This document shows positions 8,057 through 16,286 of a DNA stretch of 64,000 nt, piece by piece (positions within the stretch are counted from its first letter, which is position 1; each line of letters opens with the position of its first letter). A program made the translations under genes and the position numbers. The stretch is from Prado023 sp963777855 (lineage in GTDB: Bacteria > Actinomycetota > Actinomycetes > S36-B12 > CAIYMF01): contig CAVZRW010000015.1 of assembly GCA_963777855.1 (NCBI GenBank), positions 129,561-193,560 of the forward strand. The letters are read 5' to 3'. Under the pieces are notes generated by a model, which saw only the letters and a list, made by a program, of their open reading frames with translations, had not been told where the DNA came from and searched no databases.

Positions 8057-8549
8057 TCAGCCGGCCGGCGTCCATGGCTGCTCGGGGGGCACGACCCCGG
8101 GGCGGAACTGGGCGCCCGCGATGCCGGGCGGTGGTCCCGTCGAGCCCGCACCCGAGCAGCTCGCCGACGAGGGCGCGGGCCGCGGTGCGCAGCTGGTAGG
8201 TGTGCACGGTCGTGCCCTGTGCCGGGGGCAGCGACACCGTGGCGTACCCGACGTCGAAGCCGTCGCCTGCCCGCGCGCGCACCACGCACGTCGCCGGCGT
8301 GACCGCGCGCCGAGCGACCTGGATCTGGATCTCCATGCGGTCGTCGGCCACCGTGTCGTAGGAGAGCACTCCCGCGCGGATCTGCGGGTTGGACAGCCGC
8401 CAGCCCACCGCGGCCACAGCCGCAAGGAACGCCACGCCCAGCACGGCGATCGCCACCGGCACCCAGCGTGGTCGTTCGGTGACCCCGTAGCGCGCCCGGA
8501 TGTGGGCCGGCCACTGCGAGGGGTGACCGACCGTCGAGGGATGGCTCAT
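8057..8549 (-). CDS. DUF4307 membrane-anchored protein (one frameshift)
   Basis: A small actinobacterial protein usually found beside greA. A cytoplasmic N-terminus (ARYGVTERPRWVPVAIAVLG) leads into one transmembrane helix (about residues 28-50), then an extracytoplasmic beta-rich domain with the conserved pattern ARRAVTPATCVVRARAGDGFDVG. The frame breaks near 8123-8127 by one extra base (DGTTAR then IAGAQFRPGVVP) and ends EQPWTPAG. Function is unknown. On the coding strand, TAGTGT lies about 9 bases before the ATG, consistent with a leaderless promoter. Confidence 0.8.
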
Positions 8550-8599
8550 GATGCTGCGACACTAGTACCCGACATACGTCGCGTTCGTGGGAGGTTGGC

Positions 8600-8851
8600 A
8601 TGGTCGGGATCCTCAGTTCCGTGGTGGCCGAGACGGTCGATCCTGCGACGGTCCGGCCGAGCCCGCTCAGCTCGGTCGTGTTCGCGTTCCTCGCGGTGGC
8701 ACTCGGGCTGCTGCTGTGGTCGATGGTGCGCCACCTGCGCCGTGCCCAGGACAACCTCGGCTCGGCCCGGACCGTCCCCGAGGTGGAGATCCCCACGGTC
8801 GCCGACCCCGCCGGGGCAGCCGCACCCGGGCCCGACGCCGACCTGCGCTGA
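8600..8851 (+). CDS. Small single-pass membrane protein
   Basis: An 83-residue protein with a single hydrophobic helix (SSVVFAFLAVALGLLLWSMV, about residues 25-44) followed by a basic patch (RHLRRAQDNLGSAR) and a Pro/Ala/Asp tail, so probably a cytoplasmic C-terminus. Its stop codon overlaps the ATG of the SURF1 gene by one base, implying translational coupling. Small proteins of this shape are often seen just before SURF1 in actinobacteria; an accessory role in oxidase assembly is only a guess from position. Confidence 0.7.
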   Translation: MVGILSSVVAETVDPATVRPSPLSSVVFAFLAVALGLLLWSMVRHLRRAQDNLGSARTVPEVEIPTVADPAGAAAPGPDADLR

Positions 8852-9606
8852 TGCCCGGATCGTCAGCCACCGCACGGCGGCTGTCCTTCCATGCCCTGAC
8901 CGTCCTGGCGGTCCTGGTGTGCGTCGTGGCCGCCCGCTGGCAGTGGCAGCGCGCCCACCGCACGGAGGCCGATGCGGTGCCGCAGTCGGCCGTCGTCGCC
9001 CTGGCCGACCTGGATCCGGCAACGGCCTACTCCGGGATGCGGGTCCGCCTGGTCGGCCAGTTCGACGTGGCCCACGAGGTGCTGGTCGCCCCGCGCCCAC
9101 GCGACGGGCAGCCGGGCGCATGGGTGCTCACGCCGCTTGTGCCCACGGCGCCGACGGGCCGTTCTGACGGCGGCGTCGCCGGACCGGGGGGCGCCGCGGG
9201 GGTCGCGGTCGTGCGCGGCTGGGTGCCCGCGGGGGCCGAGCCCGCGCTGCCACCCGGTGGGCCGGTCGAGGTCGTCGGCGTGCTCGTGGCCGACTCCCGG
9301 CAGCCCGGTGCGACGGTCAGCCCCGAGGGCACGCTGGAGGCGGTCGACACCGGGGCGCTGGCCGAGCATGCCGGCTACCCGGTGCGCTCGGGGTGGTTCG
9401 CGCTGCAGGGGCTCACCCCCGCGTCTGCGGGCCAGCCGGCCCCGCTGGAGGTGACAGAATTGCCGGGAGCGGAGGTTGGCCTGAACCTGCGCAACGCCGC
9501 CTACGCGATCCAGTGGATCGTGTTCGCCGGGTTCGGGCTCTTCTTCTGGAACCGCTTCCGCCACGAGTACGTCGAGCACCCCGTCGAGCAGGAGATCCCC
9601 CGATGA
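8851..9606 (+). CDS. SURF1-family cytochrome oxidase assembly protein
   Basis: SURF1 proteins assist haem a insertion during assembly of aa3-type cytochrome c oxidase in the membrane. Typical features are an N-terminal helix (FHALTVLAVLVCVVAARWQW) with the following WQWQRAHRTEAD signature, a periplasmic domain with VRLVGQFDVAHEVLVAPRPRDG and VVRGWVPAG, and a second C-terminal helix (NAAYAIQWIVFAGFGLFFW). The length of 251 residues fits. It overlaps the previous gene by 1 bp and the next by 4 bp (ATGA), so all belong to one coupled operon. Confidence 0.88.
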   Translation: MPGSSATARRLSFHALTVLAVLVCVVAARWQWQRAHRTEADAVPQSAVVALADLDPATAYSGMRVRLVGQFDVAHEVLVAPRPRDGQPGAWVLTPLVPTAPTGRSDGGVAGPGGAAGVAVVRGWVPAGAEPALPPGGPVEVVGVLVADSRQPGATVSPEGTLEAVDTGALAEHAGYPVRSGWFALQGLTPASAGQPAPLEVTELPGAEVGLNLRNAAYAIQWIVFAGFGLFFWNRFRHEYVEHPVEQEIPR

Positions 9607-9974
9607 GCACCACCGCCCCCTCCGCCTCCTCGATCCTGCGGTCGGGGGCCTACAAGCGCTTCCAGGTGATGGCCTGGGTGACCGGCGCCGTGCTGGCGTT
9701 CATGACGGTCGTCGGCCTGCCGTGGAAGTACGTGCTGGGCCATGCGGAGGGGGCCACCTGGTACTCCGTGGGCTGGCAGGCGCACGGGTTCCTGTACATG
9801 CTCTACCTCGTGACCGTCCTCGACCTGGCCATCCGGGCGCACTGGAAGCCGGGGCGCACCGTGCTGGTGGCCCTGGCTGGGACCATCCCGTTCATGTCCT
9901 TCGTGTTCGAACGGCGGATCACCCACCAGTTGCAGGCCGGGCGGGCCGCTGCCGGAGTCGGGGCCACCCGGTGA
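9603..9974 (+). CDS. DUF3817 integral membrane protein
   Basis: A 123-residue protein with three or four transmembrane segments (VTGAVLAFMTVVGLPWKYV; HGFLYMLYLVTVLDLAI; VLVALAGTIPFMSFVFERR). The pattern GWQAHGFLYMLYLV is characteristic of DUF3817. Such genes commonly sit with SURF1 in actinobacteria; the biochemical role is unknown. ATGA overlap with SURF1 upstream and GTGA overlap with the next gene suggest strict coupling. Confidence 0.85.
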   Translation: MSTTAPSASSILRSGAYKRFQVMAWVTGAVLAFMTVVGLPWKYVLGHAEGATWYSVGWQAHGFLYMLYLVTVLDLAIRAHWKPGRTVLVALAGTIPFMSFVFERRITHQLQAGRAAAGVGATR

Positions 9975-10660
9975 GCCTGCCCGACATTCCCGCCGAGGGT
10001 CCGCTGGGCGCTGCGGCGCGCGTGCTGGTCTCGGATGCCGACCGCGGACGGGTCGCCGACGTGATCGGCGACGCGTTCGCCGAGGGCCGGCTGACCCGCG
10101 AGGAGTACGAGGAGCGGTTGTCGACCACGCTGTCGGCGCGGACCGTCGCTGACCTGGTCCCGGTCGTCGACGGGTTGCCCGCCGCCGCGGCGGCCGCTGC
10201 GCTGGCCCCCCTGACCGGAATCGCCGCGCCGCCTGCGACGTCGGCCTCGCCGTGGTTCCCCGCCTCCGGTGTCGAGGCGTCCGGTTCCTCGGTCGTGGCG
10301 ATCTTCGGGGGTGCCTCGCGCAAGGGCGAGTGGGTCGTGCCCGCCTCGCTGACCGCCTTCGCCATGTTCGGCGGGATCGAGCTGGACCTGACGCGAGCCT
10401 CGTTCGCTGCGGCTGAGTGCGAGATCATCGCCGTGGCGGTGATGGGTGGGGTGGAGATCACCGTGCCCGACGGAGTCACCGTCCAGGTGGACGGGATGGG
10501 GATCTTCGGGGGCTTCGACTCCCGCGCCGAGGGCCCGGGTGCCCCCGGCGCCCCGGTGCTGCGCATCAAGGGCGCGGCGCTGTTCGGCGGGGTGGACGTC
10601 AAGCGCAAGCGCCGCCAGGGCCCCGAGCTGCCCGGCCAGGACCGCCCAGCCCTGCCCTGA
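9971..10660 (+). CDS. DUF1707 protein with LiaF-like C-terminal domain
   Basis: A 229-residue protein beginning at GTG 9971, inside the previous stop. The N-terminal DUF1707 domain (about residues 15-65) has the SDADRGRVADVIGDAFAEG, LTREEYEERL and ARTVADL pattern. The C-terminal half (VVAIFGGASRKGEWVVP, then FGGIELDLTRASF, VMGGVEITVPDGV, IFGGFDSRAEG) is the beta-helical repeat of LiaF/cell-wall-active-antibiotic-response proteins. No transmembrane helix is evident. LiaF-type domains act in envelope-stress sensing in Firmicutes; a similar role here is only inference. Confidence 0.8.
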   Translation: MSLPDIPAEGPLGAAARVLVSDADRGRVADVIGDAFAEGRLTREEYEERLSTTLSARTVADLVPVVDGLPAAAAAAALAPLTGIAAPPATSASPWFPASGVEASGSSVVAIFGGASRKGEWVVPASLTAFAMFGGIELDLTRASFAAAECEIIAVAVMGGVEITVPDGVTVQVDGMGIFGGFDSRAEGPGAPGAPVLRIKGAALFGGVDVKRKRRQGPELPGQDRPALP

Positions 10661-10702
10661 CCGGCCGGTGGCCAGCTACCGACCCAGTAGTGCCTGGCGG
10701 CG

Positions 10703-12028
10703 TCAGGCCGGGTCGGGCAGCAGCACGCGCCCGTCCTGGACGGGGGTCAGCAGCCGGGGCAACCGCAGCGCGATCACCGCCGCCAGGGCACAGCCGCCGG
10801 CGAACAGCAGGGCCCACGCCGCGCCCATGCCGTTGCCCAGCAGCAGGCCCGTGAGCAGGGGACCGAGGGTGTCCGAGACGCCCCGGACGAAGGACTGGAA
10901 CGAGTTGTACCGCCCGCGCAGGTGCTCCGGGGCCAGATCGTTGAGCAGCGCGGGCGCCACCGGGGACCACATGGTCTCGCCGATGCCGAAGATCGCGTAG
11001 GCCAGGAGCAGCATCGCCAGGGCCGCGTACTCGGGAAGGCCCAGCGCCGAGGCGAAGAGCAGCCAGGTCACCGCCCAGAGACCCGCCACGCCGACGAGGA
11101 CCAGGGAGCGGGACTGGCCCTTGATGAGCTTGAGGACGAACAGCTGAGCGACGACGATCACCGTGGTGTTGACCGCGAAGGTCACGCCGATCCAGTGATC
11201 GTCGAGTTCGGCGAACGTGGTGATGAACAGCGCGGCACCGGCCTCGATGCCGCCGTAGCCGAAGGTGAGCAGCAGCAGGGCGATCGCGGCGTACCGGAGC
11301 AGGGCCCGATCACGCAGCACCTGCGCCCAGCCCTCGTGCCCCGACGGCGAGACGGGTGCGTGGGCGGCACCCGCGTCGGTGATGGCGACGTCCATCGGCC
11401 CCGCAGCCGGGGTGGGATCCTCCTCGGGGACCCCACCCACCGGCCCCAGGGAGAGCACCGCCAGGAACATGGCCAGGTAGCCCAACGCGGTGAGCTGGTA
11501 GAGCAGCTCGAAGGAGCGGGGGTCGGAGGTGTCGATGATCGTGGCGCTGATCAGGCCGCCGAGGCCCAGGCCGAGGTTGAACAGCATGAAGGAGAAGCCG
11601 AACGCCGTGGACCGGTCGGCCGAGGGAACGAGCCGGGCGATCAGCGCATCGGTCGGGCCCCAGATGCCGGCGGCGCCGGCGGCCACCACCGACATCACGA
11701 GGAAGGCCTGCGGGGGGGTCGTGACCTGGCCGAACGCATAGAGGCCGGCGGCCTCGACGAGCAGCGCGACCAGCAGCACGGGCCGGGGGCCGAACCGGTC
11801 CACCCAGGTGCCGACCAGCGGGGAGAGCACCAGCACCAGCACCGCCTGCCAGGCCAGCAGCACCGTCGCTTCCTTGACGGAGAAGTCGCGGCCCAGGTGC
11901 AGGTACACCACGAGCAGCGACAGCGTGAGGCCGGCGGCCACCGACTTCACGAACAGCCCGAGGAACAGCCGGCGCATCGGGCCCTGGGCGACCCGGCGCA
12001 CGTCGGCGAGGGCCTCCGGCATCGGCAT
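10703..12028 (-). CDS. MFS transporter
   Basis: A 441-residue major facilitator with 12 predicted helices. Motif A is seen in VGTWVDRFGPRPVLL near residue 75, and the second-half equivalents (NDLAPEHLRGRYNSFQSFVRG) are typical of the DHA1/MdtH-like group. The central cytoplasmic loop is Pro/Glu/Ala-rich (VPEEDPTPAAGPMDVAI). I start at the ATG at 12028 (MPMPEALADVRRV). The frame continues upstream through antisense of xthA, which is a shadow. The substrate is unknown. It is divergent from xthA with about 140 bp between start codons. Confidence 0.85.
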   Translation of the reverse strand: MPMPEALADVRRVAQGPMRRLFLGLFVKSVAAGLTLSLLVVYLHLGRDFSVKEATVLLAWQAVLVLVLSPLVGTWVDRFGPRPVLLVALLVEAAGLYAFGQVTTPPQAFLVMSVVAAGAAGIWGPTDALIARLVPSADRSTAFGFSFMLFNLGLGLGGLISATIIDTSDPRSFELLYQLTALGYLAMFLAVLSLGPVGGVPEEDPTPAAGPMDVAITDAGAAHAPVSPSGHEGWAQVLRDRALLRYAAIALLLLTFGYGGIEAGAALFITTFAELDDHWIGVTFAVNTTVIVVAQLFVLKLIKGQSRSLVLVGVAGLWAVTWLLFASALGLPEYAALAMLLLAYAIFGIGETMWSPVAPALLNDLAPEHLRGRYNSFQSFVRGVSDTLGPLLTGLLLGNGMGAAWALLFAGGCALAAVIALRLPRLLTPVQDGRVLLPDPA

Positions 12029-12169
12029 GCGCTGATCCTGCCATCCGCGTCCACGGATCCAGCGAATGCCTCCGCGGCGGGTCGCACCAGCTTCGGCGTG
12101 GCCGGGCTTCGGCACGGCCCGCGCAGGTGCGTGGACGCGCCGTGGCGGATGCGATGCCAGAATCCCCTC

Positions 12170-12970
12170 GTGCGCATCGCGACCTGGAACGTCAACTCCC
12201 TGCCCGCCCGGATGCCCCGCCTGCTCGGGTGGTTGGCCTCGGTCGAGCCCGACGTGCTCGTGCTGCAGGAGACCAAGATCGCCCAGGACGCGTTCCCGAC
12301 GGCCGAGGTGGCGGCGTTGGGCTACGAGTCGGTCCACCGGGGCCAGGGCCGATGGAACGGTGTCGCGCTGCTCTCGCGGGTGGGCATCGAGCAGGTGGAG
12401 ACCGACCTGCCCGGGGCTCCCGGGTTCCCCGAGCCGGACGCCGCCCCTGAGGCCCGCTACATCGCCGGCACCTGCGCGGGGGTCCGGGTGGCGGGCGTCT
12501 ACGTCCCGAACGGCCGCACGCCCAGCGATCCGCACTACGACTACAAGCTCGCCTGGCTGGCCGCGCTGGCCGGGCACCTGGCCGCGCCCGCGGCGGCGGC
12601 GACCCCGTTCGCCGTCCTGGGCGACTTCAACGTGGCACCGGCCGACGACGACGTGTGGGACATCGCCGCGTTCGCGCAGAGCACGCACGTGACCGCCCCG
12701 GAGCGCAGCGCGCTGGCGGACCTGCGCGCCCTGGGCCTGGCCGACGTGGTGCCCACCATCAGCAAGGGCCCGCACCCGTACACGTTCTGGGACTACCGCG
12801 CCGGCAACTTCCACAAGGGGTTCGGCATGCGCATCGACCTGGTGTACGCCAACGACCCGTTCGTGCGGCGGGTGAGCGGTGCGGTGGTCGACCGGGAGGC
12901 CCGCAAGACCGGGGTGAAGGGCACCCCCGCCCCCAGCGACCACGCCCCCGTCATCGTGGACCTCCTCTGA
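12170..12970 (+). CDS. xthA: Exodeoxyribonuclease III / AP endonuclease
   Basis: Cleaves abasic sites and trims 3' ends in base-excision repair. Begins GTG at 12170 (VRIATWNVNSLPARMPRL). The metal-binding Glu is in VLQETKI near residue 35, the Tyr/Asn pair in VYVPNGR, the catalytic Asp/Asn in LGDFNVAPADDDVWD near 150, and the C-terminal SDHAPVIVDL holds the general-base pair. Its 266 residues match the family. There is no clear ribosome-binding site and CAGAAT lies about 10 bp before the start, so a leaderless transcript is possible. Confidence 0.95.
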   Translation: MRIATWNVNSLPARMPRLLGWLASVEPDVLVLQETKIAQDAFPTAEVAALGYESVHRGQGRWNGVALLSRVGIEQVETDLPGAPGFPEPDAAPEARYIAGTCAGVRVAGVYVPNGRTPSDPHYDYKLAWLAALAGHLAAPAAAATPFAVLGDFNVAPADDDVWDIAAFAQSTHVTAPERSALADLRALGLADVVPTISKGPHPYTFWDYRAGNFHKGFGMRIDLVYANDPFVRRVSGAVVDREARKTGVKGTPAPSDHAPVIVDLL

Positions 12971-13053
12971 GGCTGGTCCCCGGGGCTGCCTCGGAGGGTG
13001 GTCTGCGGGCTGTGCGGATTGCCCCACGGCCCGCGGGCGCCTACCGTCGGGTC

Positions 13054-13740
13054 ATGAGCAGCCCACGGTCCCTCCTCGAGCAGGCGTGGCCGGCCAAGCC
13101 CGTGCTGCGCGGGTGGCAGCACCTGGTCGCGGCGCCGATCGCGGGCATCGCAGCCCTCGTGCTCGTGTTCCTGGCCCCAGCGCACCTGCGGATCCCCGCC
13201 GTGCTGTTCATGCTGACCACGATCATGCTCTTCGCCGTCTCCGCGACCTATCACCGCGGCACCTGGACGCCGCGGGTCACCGGCCTGCTCCAGCGCTGGG
13301 ACCACGCCAACATCTTCCTGGTCATCGCCGGCAGCGCCACGCCCTTCGCGGTTGCCCTGCTCGAGCCCGGCCCGGCGCGGGCCCTGCTGGCCGTGCTGTG
13401 GATCGGGGCCGTCGGCGGGGCCCTGATCCGCCTGCTGTGGGCCCGGGCGCCCCGGTGGCTGTTCGTCCCGATGTACCTGGCCCTCGGCTGGGCGTCGGTG
13501 ATGTTCCTGCCCGGGTTCCTGAGCTCCGACCTGCTCTCGGGCGCCAGCCATGCCTGGGTGCTGGCCCTGATCGTGGTCGGTGGGGTGCTCTACACCATCG
13601 GGGCCGGGGTGTTCGCCACGCGCTGGCCGAACCCGTCGCCGAAGTGGTTCGGGTTCCACGAGGTGTTCCACTCCTTCACCCTGGGGGGCTGGGTCACCCA
13701 CTACGTTGCGGCGACCGTGCTGATCGTGAGCGTGCGGTAG
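13054..13740 (+). CDS. Hemolysin III / YqfA family membrane protein (PAQR-like)
   Basis: A seven-helix membrane protein of 228 residues related to the PAQR/alkaline-ceramidase superfamily. Diagnostic metal-ligand motifs are present: FAVSATYHRG near residue 60, RWDHANIFLVIAGSATPF near 90, and the C-terminal FHEVFHSFTLGGWVTHYVA. Despite the name, most members have no proven cytolytic role; they may be lipid-related hydrolases or membrane-homeostasis proteins. TACCGT ends 6 bases before the ATG, consistent with a leaderless promoter. The isoprenyl transferase gene follows 50 bp downstream. Confidence 0.88.
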   Translation: MSSPRSLLEQAWPAKPVLRGWQHLVAAPIAGIAALVLVFLAPAHLRIPAVLFMLTTIMLFAVSATYHRGTWTPRVTGLLQRWDHANIFLVIAGSATPFAVALLEPGPARALLAVLWIGAVGGALIRLLWARAPRWLFVPMYLALGWASVMFLPGFLSSDLLSGASHAWVLALIVVGGVLYTIGAGVFATRWPNPSPKWFGFHEVFHSFTLGGWVTHYVAATVLIVSVR

Positions 13741-13790
13741 CCTCGCCCCGCGCCGCGACCCTGCGACGCCGGTCCGCTCGGGAGGCGACG

Positions 13791-14553
13791 ATGGGTCTCG
13801 ACGACCTCGTCTACGGCCTCTACGAGCGTCGACTGGCCCATGACCTGGACCCCACCGACATCCCGCGCCATGTGGGGGTCATCCTCGACGGCAACCGCCG
13901 CTGGGCCTCCGAGCAGGGTTCCACGAGTGCCGCCGGGCACCGGGCGGGTGCTGCGAAGATCGCCGAGTTCCTGGACTGGTGCGACGAGGTGGGCGTCGAG
14001 GTGGTCACGCTGTGGATGCTGTCCACCGACAACCTGGCCCGCCCCGGTGACGAGCTCGACCCGCTGCTGCGCATCATCGAGGACGCGATCAGCGAGCTGG
14101 CCCGGGCCGGGCGCTGGCGGATCCACCACGTCGGCTCGGCCGAGCGGCTGCCCGATCGCACCCAGGCGGTGCTGCGCGGAGCCGAGGCCACGACGGCCGC
14201 CGTCGAGGGCATGACGGTCAACGTGGCCGTGGGCTACGGGGGCCGACAGGAGCTCGTCGACGCAGTGCGGGCCCTGCTGCAGGAGCACGCCGCAGGCCGG
14301 CACGTCCCTGGAGGACCTGGCCGCGGTGGTCGACGTCGAGCACATCGCCGCGCACCTGTACACCCGGGGTCAGCCCGACCCGGACCTGGTGATCCGGACC
14401 TCCGGCGAGCAGCGCCTCAGCGGCTTCCTGCTGTGGCAGAGCGCCCATTCCGAGTTCTGGTTCTGCGAGGCGTACTGGCCGGACTTCCGCCGCGTGGACT
14501 TCCTGCGGGCCCTGCGCGACTACGCCGCCCGGGAGCGCCGCTACGGCTCGTGA
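13791..14553 (+). CDS. uppS: Isoprenyl transferase, cis-prenyl type (one frameshift)
   Basis: Adds isopentenyl units in cis configuration to make polyprenyl diphosphates for cell-wall lipid carriers. The catalytic Asp motif HVGVILDGNRRWASEQG lies near residue 25; VVTLWMLSTDNLARP and, after the break, VIRTSGEQRLSGFLLWQSAHSE are further signatures, with EAYWPDFRRVDFLRAL at the end. One extra G at 14295-14296 splits the frame (LLQEHAA then AGTSLEDLAAVVD). GGAGG lies 6-10 bases before the ATG. It may be a Z-FPP synthase or the longer-chain enzyme; actinobacteria often have both. Confidence 0.88.
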
Positions 14554-14692
14554 CCGTGGGCCCTCACCCTCGGCGAGGCGCAACCCGCGCCCGGCGTGTC
14601 GGTCTCGCGGTACGACCCGGGACTCTCGGCGTGCCTAGGGTCGGGACCATCGGGTCCGCGCCCGAGCGGCCCGTCGACATCTGGAGGCGCGT

Positions 14693-16026
14693 GTGCCTGC
14701 TGCGACAAAGCCCCGGTCCCGCCGAGCCCGCGAGGGGTGGCGCACCTATGTGCTGGACACCTCGGTGCTCCTGAGCGACCCGCGCGCCCTCTACCGCTTC
14801 GACGAGCACGAGGTGGTGGTGCCGCTGGTCGTGGTGATGGAGCTCGAGGCCAAGCGCACCCATCCTGAGCTGGGATACTTCGCCCGCCAGGCCCTGCGGC
14901 TGCTCGACGACCTGCGCATCGAGCACGGACGTCTCGACGAGCAGGTGCCGCTCAACGACCAGGGCGGTGTGCTGCGCGTCGAGCTCAACCACTCGGACAT
15001 GTCGCGGCTGCCCACCGGCATGCAGGTGCCGGACAACGACACCCGCATCCTCGCGGTGGCCCGGAACCTGGCCGCGGAGGGCCGCGACGTCGTCGTGGTG
15101 AGCAAGGACCTGCCGCTGCGGGTGAAGGCCTCGACCCTCGGCCTGCAGGCCGAGGAGTACCGCGCCGAGCTGGTCGTGAGCACGGGGTGGACCGGCGTCG
15201 AGGAGGTCGACGGTCGGCTCGACGGTGGTCAACGAGCTCTACGACAACGAGCGCATCGACTGCGAGGCCACGCGCGACCTTCCCTGCAACACCGGGGTGG
15301 TGCTGATCTCCGAGCGCGGCTCGGCGCTGGCCCGGGTGACGGCCGACAAGCGGCTGCGCCTGGTCCGCGGTGACCTGGAGGCCTTCGGCCTGCACGGCCG
15401 CTCGGCCGAGCAGCGGATCGCCCTGGATCTCCTGCTCGACCCCGAGATCGGCATCGTGTAGCCTCGGCGGCCGGGCCGGCACCGGCAAGAGCGCGCTGGC
15501 GCTGTGCGCCGGGCTCGAGGCGGTCCTCGAGCGCGGCCAGCACCGCAAGGTGGTCGTGTTCCGGCCGCTCTTCGCCGTCGGCGGCCAGGAGCTGGGCTAC
15601 CTGCCGGGCAGCGAGCACGAGAAGATGTCGCCCTGGGGCCAGGCGGTGTTCGACACCCTCTCGGCGGTCACCACCTCCGAGGTCGTCGACGAGATCCTCG
15701 ACCGGGGGATGCTCGAGGTGCTGCCGCTGACCCACATCCGCGGCCGCTCGCTGCACGACGCGTTCGTGATCGTCGACGAGGCGCAGTCCCTGGAGCGCAA
15801 CGTCCTGCTGACCGTGCTCTCGCGCATCGGCAGGGACTCGCGGGTCGTGCTCACCCACGACGTGGCCCAGCGCGACAACCTGCGGGTGGGCCGCTACGAC
15901 GGCGTCGTGGCGGTGGTCGAGAAGCTCAAGGGCCATCCGCTGTTCGCCCACGTGACGCTCACCCGCAGCGAGCGCTCGCCGATCGCGGCGCTCGTCACGG
16001 AGATGCTCGAGGACCTCCCGGGCTGA
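14693..16026 (+). CDS. PIN-domain PhoH-like ATPase (two frameshifts)
   Basis: A PhoH2-type protein: an N-terminal PIN ribonuclease domain (YVLDTSVLLSDPRALYRF and later DNDTRILAVARNLA with the acidic residues) fused to a PhoH ATPase domain. Walker A is LGGRAGTGKSALALCAG, Walker B is AFVIVDEAQSLERN, and DKRLRLVRGDLEAFGLHGRS precedes them. Homologues act as RNA helicase/RNases. The frame breaks at about 15212 (one extra G) and at 15459, where an extra T creates an in-frame TAG just before the Walker A segment. Both are likely sequence errors because the reconstructed protein is complete (about 443 residues). Confidence 0.88.
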
Positions 16027-16061
16027 TCTCCGGACCGCCCGGAGCAGTGGAGGGGAGCCGG

Positions 16062-16073
16062 GGGAGCGCTCCC
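16062..16073. promoter_or_regulatory. LacI-family-type operator palindrome GGGAGCGCTCCC
   Basis: A perfect 12-bp palindrome that matches the core of operators bound by cellobiose-type LacI regulators of actinobacteria (CebR/CelR, consensus TGGGAGCGCTCCCA). It lies 35 bp after phoH and about 215 bp before the transglycosylase start. It could also act as a weak hairpin. Confidence 0.4.
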
Positions 16074-16201
16074 TGAGATCGTCCCGTTCTGGGCGATCCG
16101 CCGGGAACCGCCCGTGCCCGCGGGGGTGTGGCCTATGTCACACCGAACACTGCAACGGATGTGACGCATGTCCGATTCCCGGCGGTTGGTAAGCGACCAC
16201 T

Positions 16202-16217
16202 TGTGACATGGGTCACG
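16202..16217. promoter_or_regulatory. CRP/GlxR-like site TGTGA-N6-TCACG
   Basis: TGTGACATGGGTCACG matches the cAMP-receptor-protein consensus TGTGA-N6-TCACA at 9 of the 10 fixed positions. It lies about 70 bp before the start of the secreted transglycosylase. The inner GTGAC-N4-GTCAC palindrome also resembles sites for other envelope regulators. Confidence 0.45.
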
Positions 16218-16286
16218 CATTTTCGCGTACCTGTGGATAACTGCGGCTGGATTGGCCCCGGGGAGGGCTGGCACCCTCCGTGTCCC

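Larger units (their letters stand above)
16027..16286. other. Non-coding promoter region of the transglycosylase gene
   Basis: This 260-bp gap is locally less GC-rich from 16125 to 16250 and holds two candidate operators, listed separately: a perfect GGGAGCGCTCCC palindrome and a CRP-like TGTGA-N6-TCACG site. A further TGTGAC occurs at about 16160. It is the likely control region of the secreted transglycosylase gene. Confidence 0.55.
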
